A stretch of 64,000 nucleotides of DNA from CAVXSP01 sp963764505 (GCA_963764505.1 CAVXSP010000001.1:1178001-1242000); one strand, 5' to 3'. Counted from the first letter of the stretch, positions 8,674 through 17,754 are shown. Program-made: numbers and translations. The notes: generated from the letters alone by a model not told the origin.

Positions 8674-9865
8674 TCACCCTTTTCCGTATGTGACTTTCCA
8701 GATGCAGTCGCCATTGTCGTCGGCGACGAGCAGCGAGCCGTCCGGCGTGACGGTCACGCCGACGGGACGGCCCCACGTGGTGATCTGACCGGGGCCGGGA
8801 TTGACCAGCCATCCCCACAGGAAGTCCTCGGGCGGCCCCGACGGCTTCCCGTTCTGGAACGGCACGAATACGACCTTGTAGCCGTGCGCGACGGATCGGT
8901 TCCACGATCCGTGCAGGCCGACGAAGGCGCCGTTGCGATAGCGCGCGGGAAACTGCGTGCCCGTGTAGAACGTCAGGCCGACGGCCGCGGCGTGCGCCGG
9001 CAGCAGCACGTCGGGGACGATGGCGCGCTGCACCAGGTCCGGCCGCTCGCCCTTGTGCTCCGGGTCGGCGTGGCTGCCGATGTACCAGGTACGGCCAGCC
9101 GTAGAAGCCGCCTTCTTTGACCGAGGTGATGTAGTCGGGGACGAGATCGTCGCCGAGCGTATCCCGCTCGTTGACGGCGACCCAGATCGTGTCGGTGCCG
9201 GGCTGCAGCGCGATCCCGACCGGGTTGCGCAGGCCGGATGCGTAGACGCGGTGACCGGAGCCGTCGGGGTTGTATTCGTTGACGGCGGCGCGCACTTCCG
9301 GTTCGCCCGCGCTCTTGTTGGACTGTGACCCGACGGCCACGTACATCTTCGTGCCCTCGCGGTTGAAGATCACGTTCCGCGTCGAATGGCCGCCTCCCGG
9401 GAAGTCGACGAGCTTCTCGGGCGCTCCCGACGCGTTCGCCTCGCCAGGCTGGTACTTGTACCGCACGAGCCGGGTCGTCTCGCCGACGTAGAGATAGCCG
9501 TCGTGAAACGCCATGCCGAACGGGTTCTGGAGACCGGTCGCGTACTCCACGCGCTGGCTGGGATCGCCGCCCCGCATGACGAGGATCTTTCCGGCGCGCG
9601 ACTCCGCGACGAACAAATCGCCGTTCGGGGCATAGATCATCGTGCGGGGGGCGTCGAGACGATCGGCGAACTGGCTCACGCCGAAGCCAGACGGTGTTTT
9701 CAATGCGGCGCCCCCGGGTCGCGGCACCTGCTGCGACTGATTGCTGGCCGACCTGGTCGCGAACGGTTCGGGAAGAGTCGAGGGCGTGGGCTGCTGGGCG
9801 TCCAGGACGCCGTACAGCACGGCCGGGCCAACCAGAAGTGCGAGAACACGCATCGTCGGCTTCAT
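8674..9865 (-). pseudogene. PQQ-type sorbosone/glucose dehydrogenase, single frameshift
   Basis: The frame from the ATG at 9865 (GGAG upstream) encodes a signal peptide and the first about 260 residues of a soluble aldose-sugar dehydrogenase-like six-bladed propeller (GFGVSQFADRLDAPR, GDLFVAESRAGKI, TGLQNPFGMAFHDGYLYVGET, VASGL-type YASGLRNPVGIALQPG). At about 9090 the homology jumps from one frame (EGGFYGWPY) to the next (YIGSHADPEHKGERPD), which carries the remaining blades (LTFYTGTQFPARYRNGAFVGLHGSWNRS and a DGSLLVADDNGDCIWKVTYG end) to 8674. A single extra C at the junction is enough to explain it. This is either a recent inactivation or a sequencing/assembly error. If intact, the enzyme would oxidise sugars or aldehydes in the periplasm with PQQ. 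Confidence 0.8.
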
Positions 9866-9936
9866 CGGGCGCTCCAGTCTGAATTGGCGGGCGTTCCGTT
9901 CATCATAATGCGCCGCGCCATCGGGCGGAACCCGCC

Positions 9937-10752
9937 TCACCAGGCGTGGAAATAACCGTCGCGCCGGCCGACCTCGATGGGCATGCCGAAGAGCGCCGAG
10001 AGCGCCTCTGATGTCAGCAGCCGCTCCTTCGGGCCGTCGTCCACGACGCGCCCGTCGCTCATGAGGATGACGCGGTCGATCTCGGGAATGATCTCCGGCA
10101 GGTGGTGCGTCACGACGACGAGGCTCGTGCCCGCCTGCGCGACGGCGCGGGTCATCTCGCGGAGCTGATGCGCGGCGCGCAGATCCAGGCTGTTGGCCAC
10201 TTCGTCGAGCACGAGGGCCGCCGGGTCGTGCACGAGGGCGCGTCCGATCACGAGGCGTCGCGCTTCGCCCGACGACAGCTCGTGCAGCTTCCGATCGGCG
10301 AGATGCGCTATTTCCAGGCGCTGGAGCACGGCGTCCGCGCGCCGGCCCATGTCCGGCGTGACCTCGTGGTGCTCCCAGATGCCGATGCTGGAGAAGAACC
10401 CGGAGAGCACGGTGTCGCGTCCCGTCACGCGGCGCGGCGACTCCGCGAAATCGCTCGACATGCCCCGGGTGCACTCGGCGATCAGGTCCTGCGACACGAT
10501 GCCGAGCATCTTCCGCAGATCGGCGACGCTCCAGCGCTCGCGGCCCATGATGCGCAGCGTCGACGGCGGCTCCTCCACGGCCGGGTAGCACTCCCGCGTC
10601 AGCGTCTTGATGAACGTCGACTTGCCGCAGCCGTTCGGCCCCAGGATGGCGACGTGCTCGCCGGCGCCGATCGAGAGCGTCAGGCGGTCGAGGGCGCGCG
10701 TGGCGCCGCGGTAGACGGTGACGTGCTGGCAGTCGATGAGGGACGGCGGCAT
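9937..10752 (-). CDS. stand-alone ABC transporter ATP-binding protein
   Basis: A 271-residue ATPase with Walker A GPNGCGKST at about residue 39, Q-loop SQDL, signature ELSSGEARRLVIGRAL, Walker B ALVLDEVANSLD and the H-switch VVTHH. It resembles the YlmA/ModF-like class of single-domain ATPases rather than a classical importer subunit. The Walker B glutamate (DE) is present, so hydrolysis should be possible. There is no permease gene next to it, so the partner is unknown. It is divergent from the MFS-spermidine synthase fusion at 10855, with 102 bp between the starts. Confidence 0.85.
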   Translation of the reverse strand: MPPSLIDCQHVTVYRGATRALDRLTLSIGAGEHVAILGPNGCGKSTFIKTLTRECYPAVEEPPSTLRIMGRERWSVADLRKMLGIVSQDLIAECTRGMSSDFAESPRRVTGRDTVLSGFFSSIGIWEHHEVTPDMGRRADAVLQRLEIAHLADRKLHELSSGEARRLVIGRALVHDPAALVLDEVANSLDLRAAHQLREMTRAVAQAGTSLVVVTHHLPEIIPEIDRVILMSDGRVVDDGPKERLLTSEALSALFGMPIEVGRRDGYFHAW

Positions 10753-10854
10753 GCGGCGCGAAGAACGATAGCAGACCGGATGGCGCCGGGCGTGCGCGCG
10801 CCGGACCGGGCGCGGTATCGTAGCTGCCGCGGCGCAATCGCCGAGAGACGATCG

Positions 10855-12888
10855 ATGACCAGCCCGTCGCGGTTCCTGTACGCAGCCACGATCTTCAGCA
10901 GCGGATTCCTGCTCTTCATCGTGCAGCCGATCGTCGCGCGCGAGATCCTGCCCTGGTTCGGAGGCACCGTCGGCGTCTGGACGACGTGCCTGATGTTCTT
11001 CCAGGTCGCGCTGGTCGGCGGTTACGCGTACGCGAACTGGTCGATCCGGCGGCTGCGGCCGCGCGCCCAGGCAGGCGTCCATGTCGTGCTGCTGTCCGCC
11101 AGTCTCCTGGCCCTGCCGATTCTGGCGTCCCCCGCCTGGAAGCCGACCGACGCCGCCGATCCGACCTGGCGCATCGTCGGGCTGCTGCTCGCCACGATTG
11201 GGCTGCCGTACTTCGTGCTCTGCACGACGGGGCCGCTCCTGCAGGCGTGGTTCGCCCGGGCGTTCCCGGGGCGCCAGGTCTATCGGCTGTTCGCGCTCTC
11301 GAATCTCGCCGCGCTGGCCGGCCTGGCGTCCTATCCGTTCCTGATCGAGCCGCGCCTGACCACGACCCGGCAGGCGGAGGTCTGGTCGATCGCGTACGGC
11401 ATGTTCGTCCTGGCGTGCCTCGGCATCGCGCTGGCCGGGTGGCGGCGTCCAGTCCGCGCGCCCGCCGCCCTCGGCTCCGGTCCGGAGGCGTCCGCCTCCC
11501 GGCCCGGGTGGCGCGCGATGGCGTGGTGGCTGGCGCTGCCGGCAATGGGCACCTGGCTGCTCATGGCCGTGACCAACCACATCACGCAGAACATCGCCTC
11601 CGTGCCCTTCCTCTGGATGCTGCCGCTGACGCTGTATCTGGCGAGCTTCATCATCTGCTTCGACCACGAGCGCTGGTACCACCGCGGCGTCTGGGTCGCG
11701 CCCGCGCTGGCCCTGCTCGTGGCGGCCGCCTACGGCCTGCAGACCGACGACGTGACGCTCAATCTGCGGATCGCCGTGCCCTTGTACTCGGGTGGGCTGT
11801 TCGCCTGGTGCGTCTTCTGCCACGGCGAGCTGGCGCGACGCAAGCCTGCGTCGCGCGATCTCACGACGTTCTACCTGATGATTGCCGCCGGCGGCGCGCT
11901 CGGCGGGCTGTTCGTCGCTCTCGTCGCGCCGCGCGTGTTCGCCTCGTCCTACGAACTGGGGATCGGCCTCGCCGTGACGGCGCTCCTGGCCGTCGTCCTG
12001 CTGCGCCGGCTCTTCTTCTTCAGCGTCTCGATCGTCGCCTTGACCGCCGCCGTGATCTGTGGCCACTACTTCTACCGGCAGGTGCACAAGCTGCACGATG
12101 GGGCGCGCGTGCTGGAGCGCAACTTCTACGGCACGCTCCGTACCGAGGACTGGGGCTCGGCCGACGATGCCGACGGCAAACGGCAGCTCGTCAACGGCGT
12201 GATCCTCCACGGCGAGCAGTTCCTCGCACCGGCCCGGCGGCGCGACCCGACCAGCTACTACGGGCCGACGAGCGGGATCGGCGTCCTCCTGAAGCTGAAG
12301 GATCGACCCGGACGGCAGGTCGGCGTGATCGGGCTGGGCACCGGGTCGCTCGCGGCCTACGGACGGCCGGGCGATCGGTTCCACTTCTACGAGATCAATC
12401 CACAGGTCGTCGAGCTGGCCCACACCGAGTTCACGTTCCTGAGCGATACGCCCGCTGCGATCGAGGTGACGCTCGGCGACGCGAGGCTCTCGCTCGAGCG
12501 GGAGCCGCCGCAGGGGTTCGATGTCCTCGTCGTCGACGCGTTCTCGAGCGACGCGATTCCGATTCACCTGCTCACGACGGAGGCCCTGGGCGTCTACCTG
12601 CGACACATGCGACCGGACGGCGTCATCGCGGTTCACGTCTCGAACCGCTTCTTCGATCTCCCGCCGGTCGTCAAGCTCGTCGCAGCCGCCTACGGGCTGG
12701 ACTCGTCGCTCCTGGTGGACAATCCGTACGACCCCGAATACTCGAAGACCGACTGGGTGCTCGTCACGCGAGACCGTGGGCTGCTGGCGGAGGAGCCGGT
12801 GACCGCCATGACCGAGAAGCCGGACGACATTCCGGGTCTTCGGGCCTGGACCGACGACGACCACGATCTGTTCAGAATCTTGCGCTGA
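10855..12888 (+). CDS. fused MFS-like membrane domain plus spermidine-synthase-like domain
   Basis: A 677-residue two-part protein. Residues 1 to about 400 hold roughly 12 hydrophobic segments (for example FSSGFLLFIVQPIVAREILPW, the typical start of this family). The C-terminal about 250 residues are a polyamine-synthase-like Rossmann methyltransferase fold with GLGTGSLAAYG, FYEINPQVVELA, GDARLSLE and VVDAFSSDAIPIHLLT. Such fusions are widespread and annotated as fused MFS/spermidine synthases, but aminopropyl transfer has not been shown for most. The domain probably faces the cytoplasm. The start at 10855 has only a weak GAGAG upstream. It is alone on its strand between divergent and convergent neighbours. 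Confidence 0.85.
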   Translation: MTSPSRFLYAATIFSSGFLLFIVQPIVAREILPWFGGTVGVWTTCLMFFQVALVGGYAYANWSIRRLRPRAQAGVHVVLLSASLLALPILASPAWKPTDAADPTWRIVGLLLATIGLPYFVLCTTGPLLQAWFARAFPGRQVYRLFALSNLAALAGLASYPFLIEPRLTTTRQAEVWSIAYGMFVLACLGIALAGWRRPVRAPAALGSGPEASASRPGWRAMAWWLALPAMGTWLLMAVTNHITQNIASVPFLWMLPLTLYLASFIICFDHERWYHRGVWVAPALALLVAAAYGLQTDDVTLNLRIAVPLYSGGLFAWCVFCHGELARRKPASRDLTTFYLMIAAGGALGGLFVALVAPRVFASSYELGIGLAVTALLAVVLLRRLFFFSVSIVALTAAVICGHYFYRQVHKLHDGARVLERNFYGTLRTEDWGSADDADGKRQLVNGVILHGEQFLAPARRRDPTSYYGPTSGIGVLLKLKDRPGRQVGVIGLGTGSLAAYGRPGDRFHFYEINPQVVELAHTEFTFLSDTPAAIEVTLGDARLSLEREPPQGFDVLVVDAFSSDAIPIHLLTTEALGVYLRHMRPDGVIAVHVSNRFFDLPPVVKLVAAAYGLDSSLLVDNPYDPEYSKTDWVLVTRDRGLLAEEPVTAMTEKPDDIPGLRAWTDDDHDLFRILR

Positions 12889-13072
12889 GCCCACGGCAGG
12901 CACTGACGCGGAAGCCGTGCTCGGCGCGGCGCTCGTCCCGCCCGACGCCGGCGGAGGGGACATGGCCAGGGCCTTCACGGTGGAAGCCCTGCTCGCCGGC
13001 TACGTGGCGTTCGTGTCGGTCGCGCGCCCGGCCACGGATTGGGGCGGCTCGCGACTTTTCCTGCCCAGGTGT

Positions 13073-13522
13073 TCAGACGGCCGAAGCGGCGGGCACGATC
13101 TCCCGCGGCACCCGCTCCACCGGCATGATGAACCAGGCCACGAGATAGGCGAGCACGCCGAAGATAATGGCGCCCGGCACGATCGACAGAATCGCCCAGA
13201 CGACCCGTACCAGCGTCGAATCGACGTGGAAGTACTCGGCCAGCCCGCCGCAGACGCCGCCCAGCTTCCGGTCGGAGAGCGAGCGGGTCAGCCGCCGCAC
13301 GCCGATCGGCTCCTCGAGGGGACCGCTGGCGTCGGGCATGATGATCCACGCCACGAGATAGGCGACCACGCCCCCCACGAATCCGCCCGGCACGATCGAG
13401 AGCACGACCCACAGGAGCCGTACGAGCGTGACGTCGGCATCGAGGTATTCGGCCAGTCCCGCGCACACGCCGGCCACGCGCCCGTCTGCGGACCGGCGAT
13501 ACAGACGTTTGGGTGTCGTCAC
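13073..13522 (-). CDS. tandem double-PspC-domain membrane protein
   Basis: About 149 residues containing two PspC domains in tandem. Each has a short basic start (KRLYRRSADGRVAGVCAGLAEY and then TRSLSDRKLGGVCGGLAEY), the aspartate/Leu-Val-Arg block (DADVTLVRLLWV, HVDSTLVRVVWA) and a hydrophobic helix ending YLVAWIIMP or YLVAWFIMP. PspC domains sense or respond to envelope stress at the inner membrane. The GTG at 13522 is preferred over an ATG 13 codons upstream because GGAGG lies 7 nt before it. The two halves are similar enough to suggest internal duplication. Confidence 0.82.
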   Translation of the reverse strand: MTTPKRLYRRSADGRVAGVCAGLAEYLDADVTLVRLLWVVLSIVPGGFVGGVVAYLVAWIIMPDASGPLEEPIGVRRLTRSLSDRKLGGVCGGLAEYFHVDSTLVRVVWAILSIVPGAIIFGVLAYLVAWFIMPVERVPREIVPAASAV

Positions 13523-13610
13523 GGCAGCCTCCAGAATTTCAGCGCTCGGAGTACTCCTCATTCGACGACGGGCGCGGGTCTGGAGTTCGGGCTTGCCGTA
13601 TCATTCACGG

Positions 13611-14999
13611 ATGCGTTGGTTGGCTGGATTCGTGTTCGTCCTCCTGCTGGCCGCGGCCGGCACGTGGTGGTGGGCGGGGCGCGCGGCAGGCCCGGCGGTC
13701 GTCATTCATCAGCCTACTCGCTTCGTCGGACAATCGAGCCCGCTGGAGGTGACGATCGATTCCCCGGAGACGCCGCTGTCCGCGCTCGAGATCGCCGTCG
13801 AGCAGGCGGGACGCCGTCACGTGATCGCGACGCTCGACCAGGTCCAGGCGGGGGCGCCCGGGTCCGGCGGACATCTGTCCGTCACCCGTCGCGTCGGGAA
13901 GACAGCGTGGCCGGACCTGCAGGCGGGGGCGGCGCGCATCGTCGTACGGGCGTCCCGGCCGGTGCTGCGCGGACTGCGCCAGGCGACGTCGGAGCTGGAG
14001 CGCGACGTCCAGGTCCGATTGGAGCCGCCGCGGGCGCAGGTGGTCTCGACCTTCCACTTCATCAACCAGGGCGGCGCGGAGTTCGTCGTCTACCGCGCGA
14101 CGCCGCCGGACGTCGAGTCGGGCGTGCGCGTGGGCGAGCTCAGCTACCCCGGGTTTCCGGCGTCGGGGGCGGGAATCGGGGGCGACGACTCGTTGCGGGT
14201 CGCGTTCTTCGCGCTGCTCCACGATCAGGATTCGGACGTGCCGATCGCCATCTTCGCCCGCGACCCGGCCGGCAACGAAGCGGTGACGCCGCTCGACCAC
14301 CGCGCGTTTCCGAAGCCGTTCGTGCGCAGTCGCATCCAGATTTCCGACGGCTTCCTGCAGCAGGTCGTGCCCGCCATCGCGGCCACGACGCCGGACATGC
14401 AGTTGTCGACCGCGCCAGGGGACCTGGTCCAGTCGTTCCTCCGCATCAACGGGGATCTCCGGCGGCGTAACGGGCAGATGCTGCTGCAGCTCGCCAGCCG
14501 CACCGCCAGGCGCATGTTGTGGACCGAAGCGTTCCAGCCTCTGGGGAACGCGAAGGTCGAGGCGAAGTTCGCCGACCGCCGGACCTACGTTCACGACGGC
14601 AAGGAGATCGATCAGCAGGTGCACCTGGGGTTCGATCTGGCCGTGACGGCCCACGTGCCGGTACGCGCGGCAAACCACGGCGTCGTGCTCCACGCCGGCG
14701 ATCTCGGCATCTTCGGCAACTGCATCGTCGTGGATCACGGTCTCGGCGTTCAGTCGCTCTACGGCCACCTCTCCTCGATCGACGTCAAGGTCGGCGACAC
14801 GGTCGACAAGGGGCAGGTCATGGGGCGCAGCGGCATGACCGGGCTCGCGGCGGGCGACCACCTCCACTTCACGATGATGGTCGACGGGCAGGCGGTGAAC
14901 CCCGTCGAGTGGTGGGACCCGAAATGGATGCAGGATCGGGTGTTCCGGAAGATCGTGGAGGCCGGGGGCGCGGTGGGGGCCGACCGGACGGACCAGTAG
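13611..14999 (+). CDS. M23-family metallopeptidase
   Basis: A 462-residue protein with one N-terminal membrane anchor (residues 1-20, WLAGFVFVLLLAAAG), a beta-rich middle region and a C-terminal LytM/M23 domain. Zinc and catalytic residues are visible as QQVHLGFDL (His and Asp), SLYGHLSS (His) and GDHLHFTMM (HxH). M23 enzymes cut peptide cross-links in peptidoglycan, so a periplasmic cell-wall role is likely. The ATG at 13611 has no Shine-Dalgarno. TATCAT at 13599-13604 would place a transcription start at or next to the start codon, suggesting a leaderless mRNA. It is divergent from the PspC gene with 88 bp between starts. Confidence 0.87.
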   Translation: MRWLAGFVFVLLLAAAGTWWWAGRAAGPAVVIHQPTRFVGQSSPLEVTIDSPETPLSALEIAVEQAGRRHVIATLDQVQAGAPGSGGHLSVTRRVGKTAWPDLQAGAARIVVRASRPVLRGLRQATSELERDVQVRLEPPRAQVVSTFHFINQGGAEFVVYRATPPDVESGVRVGELSYPGFPASGAGIGGDDSLRVAFFALLHDQDSDVPIAIFARDPAGNEAVTPLDHRAFPKPFVRSRIQISDGFLQQVVPAIAATTPDMQLSTAPGDLVQSFLRINGDLRRRNGQMLLQLASRTARRMLWTEAFQPLGNAKVEAKFADRRTYVHDGKEIDQQVHLGFDLAVTAHVPVRAANHGVVLHAGDLGIFGNCIVVDHGLGVQSLYGHLSSIDVKVGDTVDKGQVMGRSGMTGLAAGDHLHFTMMVDGQAVNPVEWWDPKWMQDRVFRKIVEAGGAVGADRTDQ

Positions 15000-15054
15000 G
15001 GATCCGCGGGCGGGACGTCCGCGTTCGACGGGCCGGACGGGAGCGGGAGGGATC

Positions 15055-15858
15055 ATGAGACGGGTCTTCGGGATCGCGACGTGGGCGGCTGTCTGGGCGT
15101 GCGCCAGCGGGACCGGGCTCGCGGCGGACGGCGTGCACATCGTTCAGCGTCTGACCATCGACGGGGCATCCCAGACGAGCGACATCTGGATCACGACGGA
15201 CCGGATGCGCGCGGACATCGCCGATCCCGCATCCGGCGCGAAGCAGGCGGTCGTCTTCGACGCGGCGCGGCAGGTCGTCGACGTCATCAATCCGGATCGC
15301 AAGACGTACGTGGAGATCACGAAGGCCCAGCTCGACCAGCTCGGCGCGCAGGCGCAGGATTTGATGCGGAGCGCGATGGCGAACATGCCGCCGGAGCAGC
15401 GCGCGCAGATGGAAGCGATGATGCGGGGACGTGGAATGGGCGGGATGTTGGCCCCGGCGGCCCCCACGGTCTACCACAAGGTCGGCACCGATCACGTCGG
15501 GCAATGGACCTGCGACACGTACGAAGCCCTGCGGAACGGCACGAAAATCTCCGACATCTGCACTGTCCCGCCGGGCGTGCTGAACCTGGCGCCGGCGGAT
15601 CTCCGGACGATCACCCAGCTCGCCGACTTCTTCAAGGCGGTCGCCCCGCAGGCCGCGGCGATGCTCGAAGTGGGACAGGGCGGCGATCAGGGCTTCAGCG
15701 GCGTTCCGGTCAGGACGTCGACGGCGGCCGCCGGCAGGCAGGTCAGTTCGGAGGTCACCCAGGTGGCGCGCGAGGCGTTCGCGGACTCGCTGTTCCAGGT
15801 GCCGGAGGGATTCCGGCAGGAACAGTTCATGGGAACGGGCGGCCAGGGGCGTCGCTGA
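15055..15858 (+). CDS. exported protein with DUF4412-like region
   Basis: A 267-residue exported protein with a signal peptide ending around GLAADG. The body begins VHIVQRLTIDGASQTSDIWITTDRMR and continues with VVFDAARQVVDVINPDRKTYVEITK, the pattern of a lipocalin/LolA-like DUF4412 fold that wraps bound ligands. A Met-rich stretch (MPPEQRAQMEAMMRGRGMGGM) lies near residues 110-130. GGGAGG precedes the ATG. It follows the M23 peptidase on the same strand after 55 bp, so an envelope function is likely. No catalytic residues are recognisable. Confidence 0.7.
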   Translation: MRRVFGIATWAAVWACASGTGLAADGVHIVQRLTIDGASQTSDIWITTDRMRADIADPASGAKQAVVFDAARQVVDVINPDRKTYVEITKAQLDQLGAQAQDLMRSAMANMPPEQRAQMEAMMRGRGMGGMLAPAAPTVYHKVGTDHVGQWTCDTYEALRNGTKISDICTVPPGVLNLAPADLRTITQLADFFKAVAPQAAAMLEVGQGGDQGFSGVPVRTSTAAAGRQVSSEVTQVAREAFADSLFQVPEGFRQEQFMGTGGQGRR

Positions 15859-15885
15859 CCGGCGCCCCCGGGCGCTAGACGGTGC

Positions 15886-16122
15886 TCAGAGCGAATTGCG
15901 CCGCGGCCGGTGACGATTGCCGGTATTGTCGCGGCTCTCCTCGCGCGGGGGCGTCCAGCCGGCTTCCGTGCCCTTGTTCGGTGTCGTGCCGCGGCTGGCG
16001 CGCCCGTCCGGCTCCTCCCGTTCGACCGGATCCGGCTCGTCGGCGCGCCCGGGCGGCCGTTCGTCGGATCGGGGGCCCTCCGCGGGGTCCCGGTCCATCG
16101 GCTGATGACGATTACTGTCCAT
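15886..16122 (-). CDS. small hydrophilic disordered protein
   Basis: A 78-residue protein starting MDSNRHQPMDRDPAEGPRSD and composed almost entirely of charged and small residues (Arg, Asp, Glu, Pro, Gly), so it is predicted to be disordered. A strong AAGGAGG 7 nt upstream of the ATG at 16122 supports it. No family is recognised; short hydrophilic proteins like this often occur near stress or envelope genes. It lies 32 bp after the BrkB-type gene on the same strand and could be co-transcribed. Confidence 0.6.
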   Translation of the reverse strand: MDSNRHQPMDRDPAEGPRSDERPPGRADEPDPVEREEPDGRASRGTTPNKGTEAGWTPPREESRDNTGNRHRPRRNSL

Positions 16123-16154
16123 GACGGCCTCCTTGATTGCGATTGGCTCGACGT

Positions 16155-17138
16155 TCAGATCGGCCTGACGGCCGGCGGTCCGTGCTCCGGTCCCGGCTCG
16201 ACGCCGGCGTCCGATTGGCAGGGGATCGCCGGGGCCGGTGCGGGCTGGCTGCGGCCGGCTCTGGCGCGCGACCCGTGGCGATGCGCGAAGACCCAGGTGA
16301 ACTCGGCGCCGAGCAGGAAGATCTGCGCCGAGAAGTAGACCCAGACGAGCAGCACGACGAGTGATCCGGCCGCGCCGAACCCCGAGGTCACGCTGCTCAT
16401 GCCGAGGTACAGGCCGATGCCGAGCTTGCCGAGCGTGAACAGGAGCGACGTCACGGCGGCGCCGACCCAGACATCCGACCACGCGATGTGGACGCGCGGA
16501 AGGATCTTGTAGATGAGCGCGAAGAGCACCGTGACCGTCGCGAAGCTGACGGCGATGCTGACGACGTGAAGCGCCACTTCGCGTCCCACGAAATACGAGT
16601 TGCCCCACTTGCCGAGCGCGGTGATCGCGGCGCTGACGACGAGCGAGACGAGCAGCAGGAATCCGATCGCGAGAATCATCCCGAACGTGAGCAGACGCGC
16701 GCGGACGAGCGCCCAGAGTCCGGTCTTCTGCTTGACGGCGGGCGCGCGCCAGATCCGATCGAGGTCGCTCTGCAGCTCGCTGAACACCGTCGTCGCGCCG
16801 ATGACGAGCGTGGCGAGGCTCACGGCCGACGTGACGAGGCTGGAAGCCGGCCGGCTCGCGCTCCGCAGCAGCCCTTGCACGACGATGGCGCCCTCCTGGC
16901 CGATCAGCCCGCGAAGCTGGTCGACGATTTCACCCCGCGCCGCTTCGGCGCCGAACACCAGCCCGGCCACGGAGATCGCGATGAGCATGACGGGCGCCAG
17001 GGAGAACACCGTGTAATAGGCGATGGCTGCGCCCATGCTGGGTGCGTAGTCGTCGATCCATGCGGCAATCGAGTCGCGCGTCAGCGCCAGAATCGCTCGG
17101 GGGCCCACTATCTTCACCGGGAGCAATATCCGCGCCAT
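16155..17138 (-). CDS. YihY/BrkB-family inner-membrane protein
   Basis: A 327-residue integral membrane protein of the YihY/virulence factor BrkB family with six hydrophobic segments. Family landmarks are APSMGAAIAYYTVFSLAPVML near the N-terminus, the VFSELQSDLDRIWRAP loop around residue 120, and SDVWVGAAVTSLLFTLGKLGIGLYL followed by GAAGSLVVLLVWVYFSAQIFLLGAEFT. The C-terminal 35 residues are a Pro/Arg-rich cytoplasmic tail. The molecular role of the family is not settled (transport or envelope integrity). The ATG at 17138 is preferred over a TTG three codons upstream. It is divergent from azurin at 17235. Confidence 0.87.
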   Translation of the reverse strand: MARILLPVKIVGPRAILALTRDSIAAWIDDYAPSMGAAIAYYTVFSLAPVMLIAISVAGLVFGAEAARGEIVDQLRGLIGQEGAIVVQGLLRSASRPASSLVTSAVSLATLVIGATTVFSELQSDLDRIWRAPAVKQKTGLWALVRARLLTFGMILAIGFLLLVSLVVSAAITALGKWGNSYFVGREVALHVVSIAVSFATVTVLFALIYKILPRVHIAWSDVWVGAAVTSLLFTLGKLGIGLYLGMSSVTSGFGAAGSLVVLLVWVYFSAQIFLLGAEFTWVFAHRHGSRARAGRSQPAPAPAIPCQSDAGVEPGPEHGPPAVRPI

Positions 17139-17180
17139 GGGCGGCAATTCCCGTGAGCGGCGGGCGTCCGGGCAAGTCGA

Positions 17181-17200
17181 GAAACAATATGAAACAATAG
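17181..17200. promoter_or_regulatory. direct repeat GAAACAATA in the brkB-azurin divergent region
   Basis: Two adjacent 10-bp units share GAAACAATA (17181-17189 and 17191-17199), one helical turn apart, in an otherwise GC-rich genome. A third GAAACA occurs at 17224-17229 just before azurin. The A/T-rich spacing between divergent genes suggests a regulator site or promoter core; no known consensus is recognised. Confidence 0.35.
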
Positions 17201-17234
17201 AGGATCGGACCGTCTTTCACGGGAGAAACAGCGG

Positions 17235-17711
17235 ATGAAGGTAATGGCCACACTCGCAGCACTCATGACCATGACTCTTTTGGGCGCCTCGATCAGCGCG
17301 GCCGTGCCGGCGCAGGCGAAGAAGGCGGCCGGGCGGACGATCGAGCTCACGGGCGACGACACGATGAAGTACAACGTGACGACCATCCCGGCCAAGCCCG
17401 GGGAACAGCTGACGGTCAAGCTCACGAACAAGGGCACCATGCCCAAGATGGCGGCGGCGCACAATTTCGTGCTGCTCAAGCAGGGCACCGACCTGAACGC
17501 CTTCACGACGGCGGCGGTGATGGCGGGCGCGGCAGCCGACTACATCCCGGCGAAGTTCAAGGACCAGGTCATTGCGTCGACCAAGCTGGCGGGCCCGGGA
17601 GAGACCGTCGAGACGTCGTTCAAGGCGCCGACCGCGCCTGGCACGTATCAGTACATCTGCAGCTTTCCCGGACACTTCGCCACGATGAAGGGAACGCTGG
17701 TCGTCAAGTAG
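17235..17711 (+). CDS. azurin-like type I blue copper protein
   Basis: A 158-residue exported cupredoxin with a signal peptide ending near AAVPAQA. Azurin signatures are the N-terminal strand TIELTGDDTMKYN, the first copper ligand His in KMAAAHNFVL, and the ligand loop YICSFPGHFATMKGTLVVK with Cys, His and axial Met. It carries single electrons in the periplasm, typically between cytochromes and reductases or dehydrogenases. GGGAG lies about 9 nt before the ATG. A strong hairpin directly after the stop implies a monocistronic transcript. The c-type cytochromes and PQQ enzymes elsewhere in the window are possible partners by inference only. Confidence 0.9.
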   Translation: MKVMATLAALMTMTLLGASISAAVPAQAKKAAGRTIELTGDDTMKYNVTTIPAKPGEQLTVKLTNKGTMPKMAAAHNFVLLKQGTDLNAFTTAAVMAGAAADYIPAKFKDQVIASTKLAGPGETVETSFKAPTAPGTYQYICSFPGHFATMKGTLVVK

Positions 17712-17722
17712 GAGATCCACGC

Positions 17723-17754
17723 CGGTTCTGGGGTCCCTCGGGACTCCAGAACCG
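17723..17754 (+). terminator. strong rho-independent-type hairpin after azurin
   Basis: A 14-bp stem (17723-17736 paired with 17741-17754, one G-T wobble) closes a 4-nt loop, 11 bp after the azurin stop codon. There is no T run, but the stem is among the strongest in the window and separates azurin from the next gene. Confidence 0.72.

Noticed and set aside
9937..12978. A 1013-codon minus-strand frame opposite the MFS-spermidine synthase gene
   Set aside because: Beyond the ABC ATPase part the translation is Arg/Gly/Asp-rich without domains and mirrors the coding strand of the plus gene, typical of GC-rich antisense shadow.
12961..13080. Candidate start with GGAGGGG before an ATG (MARAFTVEALLAGYVAFVSV)
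   Set aside because: The frame then runs antisense through the PspC gene with no conserved sequence. The 184-bp gap to the PspC stop holds nothing else I can support.
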